Positions 1 through 6,957 of a DNA stretch of 35,344 nucleotides are shown piece by piece (positions within the stretch are counted from its first letter, which is position 1; the number at the start of each line of letters is the position of its first letter). The notes beneath the pieces are model-generated. The model was not told where the DNA came from and made no database searches. It saw only the letters and a list, made by a program, of their open reading frames with translations. The stretch is taken from NCBI GenBank assembly GCA_012270585.1, contig JAAXIB010000067.1, positions 1 to 35,344 of the forward strand, given 5' to 3'. The stretch is from Nitrospirales bacterium (GTDB taxonomy: Bacteria > Nitrospirota > Nitrospiria > Nitrospirales > UBA8639). The position numbers were made by a program, and so were the translations under genes.

Positions 1-53
1 GCCTGAAAAACCTCTACGTCACTACCACTATTGAAGGCATCCGAGCGAAAGAT

Positions 54-312
54 ACTTATGGAACAGCAGTTCCAGATACCGCGTCCGGCTCCTCGGAACG
101 TTTGGGGTCAACCGAAGGGAAAGGAACTACAAGGCCACGTCATTGGTGACGTTCAGCAACGTCTTGTTCTCATCAATGGTCCACACGTCACAGGTCGGGT
201 CACCATCGATGTTGCCGGTTGCCACGGCCGTAAACCCGGTAGCCGACACGCTGTCCAGGGTCGAAGCCGTACATCCGGGCGGCAGGGTTCCGGAACTGCT
301 GCCGCCCAACTC
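54..312. repeat. Left copy of 259-base direct repeat (pilin 3' end plus flank)
   Basis: This segment matches 3122-3380 at a constant offset of 3068 bases. I see only four differing positions, two near base 60 and two near base 100. It contains the last 61 codons of the pilin gene (reverse strand) and about 73 bases that follow the pilin stop codon. The match breaks sharply at 312/3380, inside the pilin codon series, and at 54/3122. The repeat brackets about 2.8 kb of unrelated DNA. Confidence 0.95.
127..312 (-). pseudogene. Type IV pilin 3' fragment (duplicated pilA end)
   Basis: The reverse strand encodes the last 61 residues of the pilin at 3195-3641, from ELGGSSSG to the terminal VTNDVAL, with no difference that I see. 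It lacks the prepilin leader, the hydrophobic N-terminal helix and the alpha-beta linker, so it cannot make a pilin by itself. Reading upstream of the junction gives only a few unrelated codons (from a TTG, MLFSVN) with no clear ribosome binding site. It is a duplicated gene end. By layout it resembles a silent pilin cassette, but its near-identity to the intact gene argues for a recent duplication rather than a variant store. Confidence 0.85.
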
Positions 313-414
313 ATTCACACTAAAGAGCAACGAAAAACTTGTTTATTTGGAACAGGTTAGATTTTCAGGAAGGTTGCAAGCCAACTCTGACCCAACATAT
401 TCTATGATCCTTCG

Positions 415-558
415 CTACTCCTCTTTCGCTTTTGTGAACACCAAAGTGTCCTTGAATGCTCGCGCCGCTGGATCCCAATGCCGATCGATCGACTTCACTT
501 TCCAGCCCTTCTCAGGAAGAGGGATAGGTTCAAGTTTGTCTTCTTTCCGGTCACCCAT
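415..558 (-). CDS. Small hypothetical protein, 47 aa
   Basis: A short reverse-strand frame begins with ATG at 558 and ends with TAG at 415. A GAAGGAG ribosome binding site lies six bases before the ATG, which is the main support. The protein starts MGDRKEDKLEPIPLPEKGW and ends in a charged KAKEE tail; it is hydrophilic, with no signal peptide or membrane segment. I recognise no family. The same frame stays open upstream as far as the stop of the neighbouring small gene at 666, so an upstream non-ATG start cannot be excluded. It lies in the insert between the two pilin repeats. Confidence 0.45.
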   Translation of the reverse strand: MGDRKEDKLEPIPLPEKGWKVKSIDRHWDPAARAFKDTLVFTKAKEE

Positions 559-665
559 TCGATGCTCCTTCGGTTGGTAGTCATTGAAAACGCGAACATG
601 CTCAATTTTACCAACCGGGGAAAACCTTGTCTAATGGAAGCAGCCCCCGTTTCCTTCCAGACGGC

Positions 666-881
666 TTACTTTTGCCAAAAGACGCCAGCCTTTGAATAGT
701 TGCCGCCCCAGCATTGAGAGGCGGCCGCACGAATGTACTCATCCGTCATATCGCCGACTTCAACTTCGGCTTCAAAACTCTCCCCTAACGCGTCCTCGAA
801 CTCATCATGATTCAGGTACACCAAAAGCGTGAGACGTCCAGGGTAGGCCGTTAGTTTCTCAACTAATACACGGCTTGCCAT
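666..881 (-). CDS. Small acidic hypothetical protein, 71 aa
   Basis: The likely start is ATG at 881, because AGGGGG lies seven bases upstream; an in-frame ATG at 947 has no such site and would overlap the pseudogene next door. The product begins MASRVLVEKLTAYPGRL and is rich in Glu and Asp in the middle (EFEDALGESFEAEVEVGD). It has a Trp/Gly-rich end (CWGGNYSKAGVFWQK) and no signal peptide. I do not recognise the family. It follows the frameshifted exported-protein gene at 928-1462 in the same direction and may once have been co-transcribed with it. Confidence 0.5.
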   Translation of the reverse strand: MASRVLVEKLTAYPGRLTLLVYLNHDEFEDALGESFEAEVEVGDMTDEYIRAAASQCWGGNYSKAGVFWQK

Positions 882-927
882 GTCATGCCCCCTATCTTTC
901 CTTTCCCACCTTTCCCGCGTCCTTATT

Positions 928-1462
928 TTATTCACAGGCTTTTTCATTCACACGGAAATACTCAGCAATGAATTGATCCATCAACCTAGAAACATGAAAC
1001 AAAATATACAGACTGTCTCCGCCATGAGTTCCCGTAACACCTCTGTCCCATGCGGCTGCGAAACCAGTTGTGTCTACATACAAATCCGCGAAAATTTTTC
1101 TGAAAGCAAAGTCAACATTAATGCCTTACCGACGACATTTACGTTTATATACAAATACACGCCTTTCAAATCAGCGGTATAGAGATACGAGCAGACCTCA
1201 AACGGGATTCAGCCGCCGCAACAATGTCTCTTCTGGTTAGTCGAATCTTTGTAGCATCTGCATCCCTTTGGACGTCCTCTACAACCAAATACACGGGTTT
1301 GCAATCCACAGATAACTCAAATTGTTCCCGCTTTTCTTTAGCAGACCTCTTGTCATGCTCGGCGAACACGGGGGCGATCCCGAACAGTGCTGAAAAGAGA
1401 AGCATGAGGGCGATAAATACATTCCTCGATCTGTTCATGGCCTGTACTCTCATCAACTCCAC
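928..1462 (-). pseudogene. Exported protein gene broken by two frameshifts
   Basis: The first frame (from 1462, 1450 or 1438) encodes a signal peptide (hydrophobic FIALMLLFSALFGIAPVFA) and a domain ending AAAESRLRSAR. It then meets a stop at 1166. Shifting one frame near 1188 restores coding sequence (YLYTADLKGVYLYINVNVVG). A second one-base shift near 1120 opens a third frame that runs through TGFAAAWDRGVTGTHGG and YILFHVSRLMDQFIAEYF to a stop at 928. Joined, the three pieces form one sensible periplasmic protein of about 175 residues. Each shift looks like a loss of one base. I cannot name the family. The parts join in order without overlap, which is why I call this a decayed gene rather than chance open frames. 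Sequencing error is the alternative. Confidence 0.7.
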
Positions 1463-1521
1463 GCTTATCTAGTTATAGGACTTATGTCATCACCAGGGCT
1501 GTTCGTTTCACTCACGTCAAT

Positions 1522-1692
1522 TCATTCTTCCAAGATTTCGTCCACCTTCTTTTCTACATTCTCGATCTCCTTTCGTAGCTCCTCGATCTCCTTTCGTAGC
1601 TTCGCTTCAGATTCAGAAATCCGTTTAGAAAGTACATGGTCCAAGAGCAAACACAGTCCGAAATAGAAGGCAAGCCACCCCAATTGTGCCAT
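1522..1692 (-). CDS. Small membrane protein with C-terminal coiled coil, 56 aa
   Basis: Start ATG at 1692 is preceded by AAGGA about eight bases upstream. Residues 3-19 form one hydrophobic helix (LGWLAFYFGLCLLLDHV). The rest is a charged coiled coil with heptad repeats (LRKEIEELRKEIEN) and an acidic end. The heptads are encoded by a 21-base tandem repeat. The architecture suggests a single-pass membrane protein that oligomerises through its tail; the role is unknown. The upstream DNA contains a second, imperfect copy of the membrane-segment coding sequence, so this may be the surviving end of a longer gene. Confidence 0.45.
   Translation of the reverse strand: MAQLGWLAFYFGLCLLLDHVLSKRISESEAKLRKEIEELRKEIENVEKKVDEILEE
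1561..1602. repeat. 21-base tandem repeat, two units, encoding heptads
   Basis: Two adjacent 21-base units (1561-1581 and 1582-1602) differ only at the last base. On the reverse strand each encodes one heptad of the coiled coil (LRKEIEE and its neighbour), so copy number change would lengthen or shorten the coiled coil in frame. Confidence 0.85.
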
Positions 1693-1751
1693 GATGTTTT
1701 TCCTTGTGTGTGCGAGAGCAAACATAGTCCTAAACCGAAGGCAAGCCACCC
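1641..1751. repeat. Imperfect 39-base repeat pair, 71-base offset
   Basis: Bases 1642-1680 and 1713-1751 align at a fixed offset of 71 with about five differences; both end in GGCAAGCCACCC. On the reverse strand both copies encode GWLAF..GLCLL. Because 71 is not a multiple of three, the second copy is out of phase with the first. Confidence 0.75.
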
Positions 1752-1782
1752 TCTCCCGAAAATGATCCAAAAGGCAAAGACA

Positions 1783-2157
1783 TCAAGACAAAGAACAACG
1801 AATTCTGAATCTTCTTTCAGCATTTGTAGCATCTTTGCCCAAACTTTCGACACCGTTGATGTCATGCCCTTTACTCTGCCCTCGTTCGGGCAAAAACGCA
1901 AACTCCGTTGAGAGAAGGTTGTTAGTCTGAGGCGGCAACCCCAAAAGAAAAGGCTCCAGTCTCGGACCAGGGCCTTGCAGTCGGAGGCTTACGGAGTTCC
2001 CTTGAGTGTAAATCCCACCGACCAAGGCACCCAAGAGAATGACGCCACCGTGCCGCCGCTTGATAATCCTGGGCCTGTAGTTTCTTAGCCTCCACGTGAA
2101 AACGGCCACTGTCGCCGGTTGGATACTCACACCCACCCACAGAAGCGGTGTTGACAT
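1783..2157 (-). CDS. Possible hypothetical membrane protein, 124 aa
   Basis: An ATG at 2157 opens a frame with two moderately hydrophobic stretches (LLWVGVSIQPATVAVFTW and GGVILLGALVGGIY). An Arg-rich and Pro-rich stretch lies between and after them. No strong ribosome binding site is visible. The last third overlaps the possible gene at 1554-1865 in another frame and looks less protein-like. A second frame (1922-2140) also contains a plausible helix (EAKKLQAQDYQAAARWRH), so this may be another frameshifted gene. I recognise no family and the call is weak. Confidence 0.25.
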   Translation of the reverse strand: MSTPLLWVGVSIQPATVAVFTWRLRNYRPRIIKRRHGGVILLGALVGGIYTQGNSVSLRLQGPGPRLEPFLLGLPPQTNNLLSTEFAFLPERGQSKGHDINGVESLGKDATNAERRFRIRCSLS

Positions 2158-2234
2158 GCCATCTAGATTGAGTACAGTTCAGGACTCTTTGGTGAAATAG
2201 GATGCCCGCAGGAAGTAAGGGTCTTTATTTCTTC

Positions 2235-2264
2235 TTGACGAAAAAGAGATCAAGGGTCTAGCAT
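2235..2264 (+). promoter_or_regulatory. Candidate sigma70 promoter for the 2271-3107 gene pair
   Basis: TTGACG (2235-2240) is followed after 18 bases by TAGCAT (2259-2264). Transcription would start at about the ATG at 2271, giving a leaderless or nearly leaderless message. A weak AAGGG at 2252-2256 lies rather far from the ATG to be the ribosome binding site. Confidence 0.3.
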
Positions 2265-2270
2265 AAAGAA

Positions 2271-2510
2271 ATGCCTCTTGAGCAGGAATTTGCATACTAC
2301 AAAGAGTATCAGGAAGAACTCGTACGCCAATACGAGGGGAAATACCTCGTCATTGTAGGTCAAACTGTAATCAGTGCTCATGAATCAGAACTCGACGCTT
2401 ACGAATCTGCTAAAGCCACCCACCCTCTCGGGACGTTCCTCATCCAGCATTGCCTGCATGGGCAAGACAGTTATACCCAAACATTTCACTCACGTGTCAT
2501 GTTCCACTAA
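2271..2510 (+). CDS. Small conserved-type protein (DUF5678-like), 79 aa
   Basis: The protein has an N-terminal helix (FAYYKEYQEELVRQYEGKY), then the core KYLVIVGQTVISAHES and a tail GTFLIQHCLHG followed by YTQTFHSRVMF. This pattern of a Tyr-rich helix, a KYLVIV strand and a FLIQ.C..G strand resembles small uncharacterised proteins of the DUF5678 type; that link is from memory and needs a profile search. It is cytoplasmic, with no signal peptide or membrane helix. Its stop at 2508-2510 lies six bases before the start of a retropepsin-like protease gene, so the two are almost certainly one transcript and probably work together. The function is unknown. Confidence 0.75.
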   Translation: MPLEQEFAYYKEYQEELVRQYEGKYLVIVGQTVISAHESELDAYESAKATHPLGTFLIQHCLHGQDSYTQTFHSRVMFH

Positions 2511-2516
2511 GTCGCC

Positions 2517-3107
2517 TTGCCTTCAAAATACCTAAATAAACAAATATTTGCCTTTACCACTTATGGGACCGGCTACCTCCGTGCGTTAGTGAACGAAGTC
2601 GGGGTGTCCGAGGCTTTTGATCCTGGCACAATAGGTACAGGACCACTACCACAGAAGACGCGGTGTCAAGCAATTTGGGACACAGGGGCCACCAATACCT
2701 GCATCACTCGTCGGATAGCTGCGCAACTCGGGCTTGAGCCGACTGGAAGAGCCATAGTTTCAGGCGTTCATGGATCCAAGGAGGTATCCAAGTATTTCAT
2801 TAACCTTTATCTGCCAAACAATGTAAATATTTATGGAATTCCAGCCACAGAAGCGGAGATTAGTGGCGATGTCGATGTTCTTATCGGAATGGATGTAATC
2901 AGATATGGGGATCTATCTATTTCAAACTTTAACAACCGAACTATTTTTAGTTTTCGTATCCCGTCAGTAGAAGAAATTGATTTCAAAAAGGAAATTGATA
3001 TAGTCAATCGCGAGTCTGCTCCGCAAACAGCAGATTCGCTAAGGAAGGAGCGAAATCGCAAAAAGCAAGCCAAAAGAAAAAGGACAAAGAAACCAGGGAA
3101 GCGTTAG
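2517..3107 (+). CDS. Retropepsin-like aspartic protease, 196 aa
   Basis: Residues 53-63 (IWDTGATNTCI) carry the DTGA catalytic signature of clan AA retropepsin-type proteases. Residues 120-128 (DVLIGMDVI) match the second conserved strand of that fold, which places the core at about 45-145. A single DTGA implies an active homodimer, as known for this clan. The last 20 residues are almost all Lys/Arg and suggest nucleic-acid or acidic-partner binding. I chose the TTG start at 2517, since the next Met is inside the protease core; there is no ribosome binding site, so translation probably couples to the gene ending at 2510. No signal peptide is present. The substrate is unknown; the small upstream protein is the obvious candidate partner. 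Confidence 0.8.
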   Translation: MPSKYLNKQIFAFTTYGTGYLRALVNEVGVSEAFDPGTIGTGPLPQKTRCQAIWDTGATNTCITRRIAAQLGLEPTGRAIVSGVHGSKEVSKYFINLYLPNNVNIYGIPATEAEISGDVDVLIGMDVIRYGDLSISNFNNRTIFSFRIPSVEEIDFKKEIDIVNRESAPQTADSLRKERNRKKQAKRKRTKKPGKR

Positions 3108-3121
3108 GGTTTTGCGCTAAC

Positions 3122-3380
3122 ACTTATAAAACAGCAGTTCCAGATACCGCGTCCGGCTCCTCGGGGCGTTTGGGGTCAACCGAAGGGAAAGGAACTACAA
3201 GGCCACGTCATTGGTGACGTTCAGCAACGTCTTGTTCTCATCAATGGTCCACACGTCACAGGTCGGGTCACCATCGATGTTGCCGGTTGCCACGGCCGTA
3301 AACCCGGTAGCCGACACGCTGTCCAGGGTCGAAGCCGTACATCCGGGCGGCAGGGTTCCGGAACTGCTGCCGCCCAACTC
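3122..3380. repeat. Right copy of 259-base direct repeat (inside and after pilA)
   Basis: This is the partner of 54-312. It covers pilA codon 88 to the stop and 73 bases of downstream DNA. Because the intact gene spans this copy, it is the source and 54-312 the derived, truncated copy. Confidence 0.95.
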
Positions 3381-3641
3381 GTAGTAATACAATTGAGATG
3401 AGCCCGTGATGGAAAACCCTATCGCGTTGAAATCATCGACATAGGTATTCTTTTCGGCGAAATAGGCCATTTCGCTGGCATGGAGCGCCGCCAAATTGGT
3501 TTTGGCTTCCGACTGTTTGGCCCGAGCTTGATATTTAAGAAAATTCGGAATGGCGATCACGGCCAAAATGCCGATGATGGCCACGACGATCATCAACTCG
3601 GTCAAGCTGAACCCTTGCCGATTGCGAATAGCACGGACCAT
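3195..3641 (-). CDS. pilA: Type IV major pilin, 148 aa
   Basis: The prepilin leader MVRAIRNRQG is followed by FSLTELMIVVAIIGILAVIA. Cleavage after Gly10 by prepilin peptidase would leave a methylatable Phe1, with Glu at position 5 of the mature protein. The hydrophobic N-terminal helix forms the fibre core. Two cysteines near the end (PPGC and DPTC) probably form the D-region disulfide loop. The ATG at 3641 is chosen over one 17 codons upstream because GGAGG lies just before it and the leader length fits. The size is typical of short pilins. It lies 58 bases after the TPR lipoprotein gene, which is common for type IV pilus or envelope genes. Its last 61 codons are duplicated at 127-312. Confidence 0.93.
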   Translation of the reverse strand: MVRAIRNRQGFSLTELMIVVAIIGILAVIAIPNFLKYQARAKQSEAKTNLAALHASEMAYFAEKNTYVDDFNAIGFSITGSSQLYYYELGGSSSGTLPPGCTASTLDSVSATGFTAVATGNIDGDPTCDVWTIDENKTLLNVTNDVAL

Positions 3642-3661
3642 ACGTTCTCTCCTCCACCATT

Positions 3662-3680
3662 CCTGCCTTGATTCAGCCAT
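3662..3680 (-). promoter_or_regulatory. Weak sigma54-like -24/-12 motif before pilA
   Basis: The reverse strand has TGGCTGAATCAAGGCAGG, with GG and GC separated by ten bases as in sigma54 promoters. The -12 element is imperfect (AGGCA instead of TTGCA). Pilin genes are often sigma54 dependent, but the site is close to the start codon and may be chance. Confidence 0.2.
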
Positions 3681-3699
3681 CACGCCGTGCATCAGGTGC

Positions 3700-5589
3700 T
3701 TACTCGCGGTGTAGGGGCGGACCTATGTGTCCGCCCGCCCGGGAAGCGGGAGATCTAGGCATGACGGGATCCGCGTATTGACTCACTTGAGCGTCGTCCT
3801 TCAACGGCTGCCCTTGCAGATGGGGCGGATTCCCGAAGCCCACTTCACGAAATCGTTTGATTAATTTCTCATTGTGAGGATCCAATTCCAGCGCCCGGAG
3901 CCAAGCAGCCTTGGCCGCCTCTTGATGCTCCTGCGTCAGATAAATTTCACCCAGGTGTTCAAAAATGACCGGGTCATCTTTGACGAGTTCGGCCGCTCGC
4001 TTGATTTCTCGAAGGGCTTCAGCCACCCGCCCGACTTTGAATAACGCCCACCCCAAGCTATCGACGTACGCCCCATTGTCCGGCTTGAGCGCGACGGCGC
4101 GTCGAGTCAATTCCACGGCCTCTTCCCCATTGATGCCCCGGTCGGCGTAACTATAGCCCAGGTAATTGAGCGCGTCGGTATGATCGGGATTGAGGGCCAG
4201 CACCGCTTCCATTTCTCGAATCACGTCGGGAAACCGATCGAGCTTATCATAGGCTGCGCCAAGATTAAATCGCAAATTTTCATCGCTGGGATGATATTCC
4301 AGTCCCTTTTCAAACGCAGACGACGCCTGCTCAAATTTTTCTGCTTGCAGGTAACTCAATCCCAGCAAAAGATGTGTCTCCGGATTACCGGGTTTCAGCC
4401 CGGCCGCTCGAGCCAAATGCAGCGCCGCTTCATCATGGCGCGTGAGTCGATACAGCAGAAATCCCAAGTGAAGATGACTGTCGTAAAACGTCGAATCCAT
4501 ATCGATATTGGTCCGATAGGCCTCAATCGCCCCTTCGACGTCGTTGATTTGTTCGTACAACCATCCCAGATAATCCCGAACCCGAAGCTCGGAGGGATGG
4601 GCCTGGACAATCCGTTTCAATTCCGTAATGGCGCGGAGATGGTCCTTGATTTCGACGTAGACCAGAGCCCTTTGGATTTGCACCTTCACGTTCTGGGGGT
4701 CATCTGCGATCATCTGATCCAGAATAGCCAAGGCCCGCTCGTAGTCTTTTTGTTTCACCAAAAGACGGACAAAGTCCTTGCGGAACGTCTGGTCGCGAGA
4801 CGTGACCGACGACACAAACTGCTGGTACAGTTGAATCGCTTCCTGAAGGTCCCAGTCGGACTCATACAGGTTGAGCAAAGCCTGATAAGCCGGTTCAAAG
4901 CGGTCAGCCCTTTTGATCGCCTGGCGGTAGGCTTCCTTGGCCTCAGGACCCTTTCCTTGGGCCTCCAAGGCTTTCCCCCGGTAGAAATATCCAAAATGAG
5001 ACTCCGGTGCATGGGCAATGCCCTGGCCGAAAACCGCTTCGGCCTGCTCGGGTCGCTTGAGATTCAGCAGCAGGACTCCTTTGTCAAAGTAGGTCTCCCC
5101 ACATTCAGGATTCATGTGGATCGCTTCGTCATACAACCCTAACGCGCGGTCGAATTGTCCTCCGCCAGCGTAAATTTTGGCCATTTCAACCAACACGGCC
5201 GCATCCTTGACCCGAGCGGGTTGGATGTGATCCAACGTGGCCACGGCTCTTTGCATATTCCCCGACAAAAATTGCAGGGCGGCCAGCCTCACTCGCAGGA
5301 AGGCCGACTTCGGGTCGAATTGCAGGGCGGCTCGATACTCAAAAACAGCCTTGGGGACGTCGTGCGCGAGTTCTGCCAGATAGCCTCGTAAAAAATGATA
5401 ATACGCCTGAGCCGGCAGAAGCGGTGAGACGAATTCGGGCTGGACGCCGGTGTCGGATTCAGGTTCGGGGACCGCGGCGCACGACACCGCGACCAGGGGA
5501 ACCAGGAGAAACATGACCAGAACCCGTTCTCGCCATCCACCGGGCAACACACCCGCTCTTGGAGAAGACCTCCTTTGTCCTGGCTCCAT
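3700..5589 (-). CDS. Large TPR lipoprotein, about 629 aa
   Basis: An N-terminal hydrophobic segment ends in a lipobox (VAVSC, Cys37), so the protein is predicted to be lipidated and anchored in the periplasm or outer membrane. From about residue 60 to 580 it consists of some 14 tetratricopeptide-type repeats; clear ones read GDYDKLDRFPDVIREM-like helices with the A/L-P-x-N/D turn (LNPDHTDALNYLGYSYAD). The last 40 residues are Pro/Gly-rich and lack repeats. TPR lipoproteins act as scaffolds, for example in pilus assembly or outer-membrane biogenesis. Its position before pilA fits a pilus role, but that is inference. I prefer ATG at 5589, preceded by GGGGGAAG, over the TTG four codons earlier. 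It starts 21 bases after the dnaB stop. Confidence 0.85.
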   Translation of the reverse strand: MEPGQRRSSPRAGVLPGGWRERVLVMFLLVPLVAVSCAAVPEPESDTGVQPEFVSPLLPAQAYYHFLRGYLAELAHDVPKAVFEYRAALQFDPKSAFLRVRLAALQFLSGNMQRAVATLDHIQPARVKDAAVLVEMAKIYAGGGQFDRALGLYDEAIHMNPECGETYFDKGVLLLNLKRPEQAEAVFGQGIAHAPESHFGYFYRGKALEAQGKGPEAKEAYRQAIKRADRFEPAYQALLNLYESDWDLQEAIQLYQQFVSSVTSRDQTFRKDFVRLLVKQKDYERALAILDQMIADDPQNVKVQIQRALVYVEIKDHLRAITELKRIVQAHPSELRVRDYLGWLYEQINDVEGAIEAYRTNIDMDSTFYDSHLHLGFLLYRLTRHDEAALHLARAAGLKPGNPETHLLLGLSYLQAEKFEQASSAFEKGLEYHPSDENLRFNLGAAYDKLDRFPDVIREMEAVLALNPDHTDALNYLGYSYADRGINGEEAVELTRRAVALKPDNGAYVDSLGWALFKVGRVAEALREIKRAAELVKDDPVIFEHLGEIYLTQEHQEAAKAAWLRALELDPHNEKLIKRFREVGFGNPPHLQGQPLKDDAQVSQYADPVMPRSPASRAGGHIGPPLHRE

Positions 5590-5610
5590 CACTTCCCCCA
5601 ATTCACGGCG

Positions 5611-6957
5611 TTAGGAGTGCTGGGTCTCAAGATCGGCAAATTTCGCATACTGCTCCTGGAACGTCAGTTGTCGATCACCCGTCGGCCCATTGCGATGTTT
5701 CCGAATCAAAATATCGGCAATGCCCTTTTTTTCCTCCGTATCAGGATTATAAACCTCATCGCGATAAATGAACATCACCACGTCCGCATCCTGCTCAATG
5801 GCCCCGGATTCCCGGAGATCCGAGAGAACGGGCCGCTTGTCGGTCCTGTTTTCCACGGCCCGGCTCAATTGGGAAAGCGCCACCACTGGTATATCCAATT
5901 CCTTGGCCAAGGCTTTTAACGATCGACTGATATCAGAAATTTCTTGTTGACGCGATTCAGAATCACTGCGTCCCTGCATGAGTTGGAGATAGTCGATGAT
6001 CAGGAGATCCAGACCGTGCTCCGCCTTAAGGCGCCGGGCTTTGCCCCGCATTTGTTGTACCGTGAGTCCTCCGGAATCATCGATGAAAATCCTGGCCCGT
6101 TCCAGGCGATCGGCCGCAGCACACAACGCGTGCCAATGTTCAGAAGTCAACTGCCCCGTCCTCAAGGCATGAGAATCCAGAAACGCCTGGGAACTGAGCA
6201 TCCGAAGAACAAGCTGGGCCTGAGACATTTCCAGGCTGAAAATGCCCACCGTTAAATTCGCGCGAATCGCGGCATATTCGGCCATACCCAAGGCCAGACT
6301 GGTTTTCCCCATACTCGGACGACCGGCAATAATAATGAGATCGGACGGCTGCAACCCGGCCGTCATGTCGTCGATCACGCGGTACCCGGTGGGTACGCCC
6401 GTAATGCGTTCTTTACGGCTGAAGAGTCGATCGACAATCTCAATGCTTTCCTTGACGATTTGATGCATGGGGATAAAAGCTTGGCCCAAACGACCTTGGG
6501 CCAGTCTGAAGATCTCCTGCTCCGCATATTCCAAGAGGTCTTCCGACGCCCCAAGTCCGTCATACCCTTTCGTCACTATTTCAGTGGCGGTACGGATCAA
6601 TCCACGCAACAGGGATTTTTCCCGCACGATCTTGCAGTGGTGTCGGATGTTCGAAGCGCTGGGAACGGCCTGCACCAATTCAGCCACGTAAGCCGCGCCT
6701 CCCACCTGCTCCAATTGGCCCTTGGTTTTCAGCAGTTCCGTCAGCGTGATCTGATCAACCACTTCATTCCGATCAGCCAGTTCGATCATTCCCGCAAAAA
6801 TGGTTCGATGCGCCCCCCGATGAAAGTCTTCTTCGACAATGACCTCAAGCGCCCTGTTGAGCGCGCTGTTTTCCAGCAGAACGGCCCCAAGGATGGATTG
6901 CTCGGCATCAAGGTTCTGCGGAGGCAGGCGAAGGTCAGAAACGTCAGACGTGAGCAT
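5611..6957 (-). CDS. dnaB: Replicative DNA helicase DnaB, 448 aa
   Basis: Residues 11-110 are the DnaB N-terminal domain (PPQNLDAEQSILGAVLL). The RecA-type motor follows, with Walker A GRPSMGKTS (212-220), SLEMS, Walker B LLIIDYLQLM and the DLRESGAIEQDADVVMFIYRD segment near the end that is typical of DnaB. It unwinds DNA ahead of the replication fork as a hexamer, powered by ATP. The length is normal and no intein is present. The start ATG at 6957 overlaps the 3' end of hisZ by 14 bases, so translation is probably coupled to the serC-serA-hisZ message. Confidence 0.97.
   Translation of the reverse strand: MLTSDVSDLRLPPQNLDAEQSILGAVLLENSALNRALEVIVEEDFHRGAHRTIFAGMIELADRNEVVDQITLTELLKTKGQLEQVGGAAYVAELVQAVPSASNIRHHCKIVREKSLLRGLIRTATEIVTKGYDGLGASEDLLEYAEQEIFRLAQGRLGQAFIPMHQIVKESIEIVDRLFSRKERITGVPTGYRVIDDMTAGLQPSDLIIIAGRPSMGKTSLALGMAEYAAIRANLTVGIFSLEMSQAQLVLRMLSSQAFLDSHALRTGQLTSEHWHALCAAADRLERARIFIDDSGGLTVQQMRGKARRLKAEHGLDLLIIDYLQLMQGRSDSESRQQEISDISRSLKALAKELDIPVVALSQLSRAVENRTDKRPVLSDLRESGAIEQDADVVMFIYRDEVYNPDTEEKKGIADILIRKHRNGPTGDRQLTFQEQYAKFADLETQHS

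Larger units (their letters stand above)
1554..1865 (-). pseudogene. Possible 5' remnant of the small membrane protein gene
   Basis: From ATG at 1865 the reverse strand encodes MTSTVSKVWAKMLQML, then a hydrophobic stretch (FVVLCLDVFAFWIIFG), then GWLAFGLGLCLL. That last piece closely resembles GWLAFYFGLCLLLDH in the neighbouring gene at 1522-1692. After it the frame runs into the neighbour's sequence in the wrong phase and loses protein-like composition. The simplest reading is one former gene whose middle was partly duplicated with a 71-base offset, which broke the frame. No convincing ribosome binding site is visible. This could also be chance. Confidence 0.3.

Noticed and set aside
143-580. 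Forward open frame of 145 codons across the left pilin repeat and beyond
   Set aside because: Its first part is antisense to the pilin fragment, it has no ribosome binding site, and it crosses a repeat junction; it reads as chance.
1922-2140. Reverse frame with EAKKLQAQDYQAAARWRH
   Set aside because: It overlaps another weak frame and neither has a start signal; it is mentioned only as a possible frameshift partner of 1783-2157.
4180-5142. Forward open frame of 320 codons opposite the TPR lipoprotein gene
   Set aside because: It is antisense to strong TPR repeats, with no start signal or domain.
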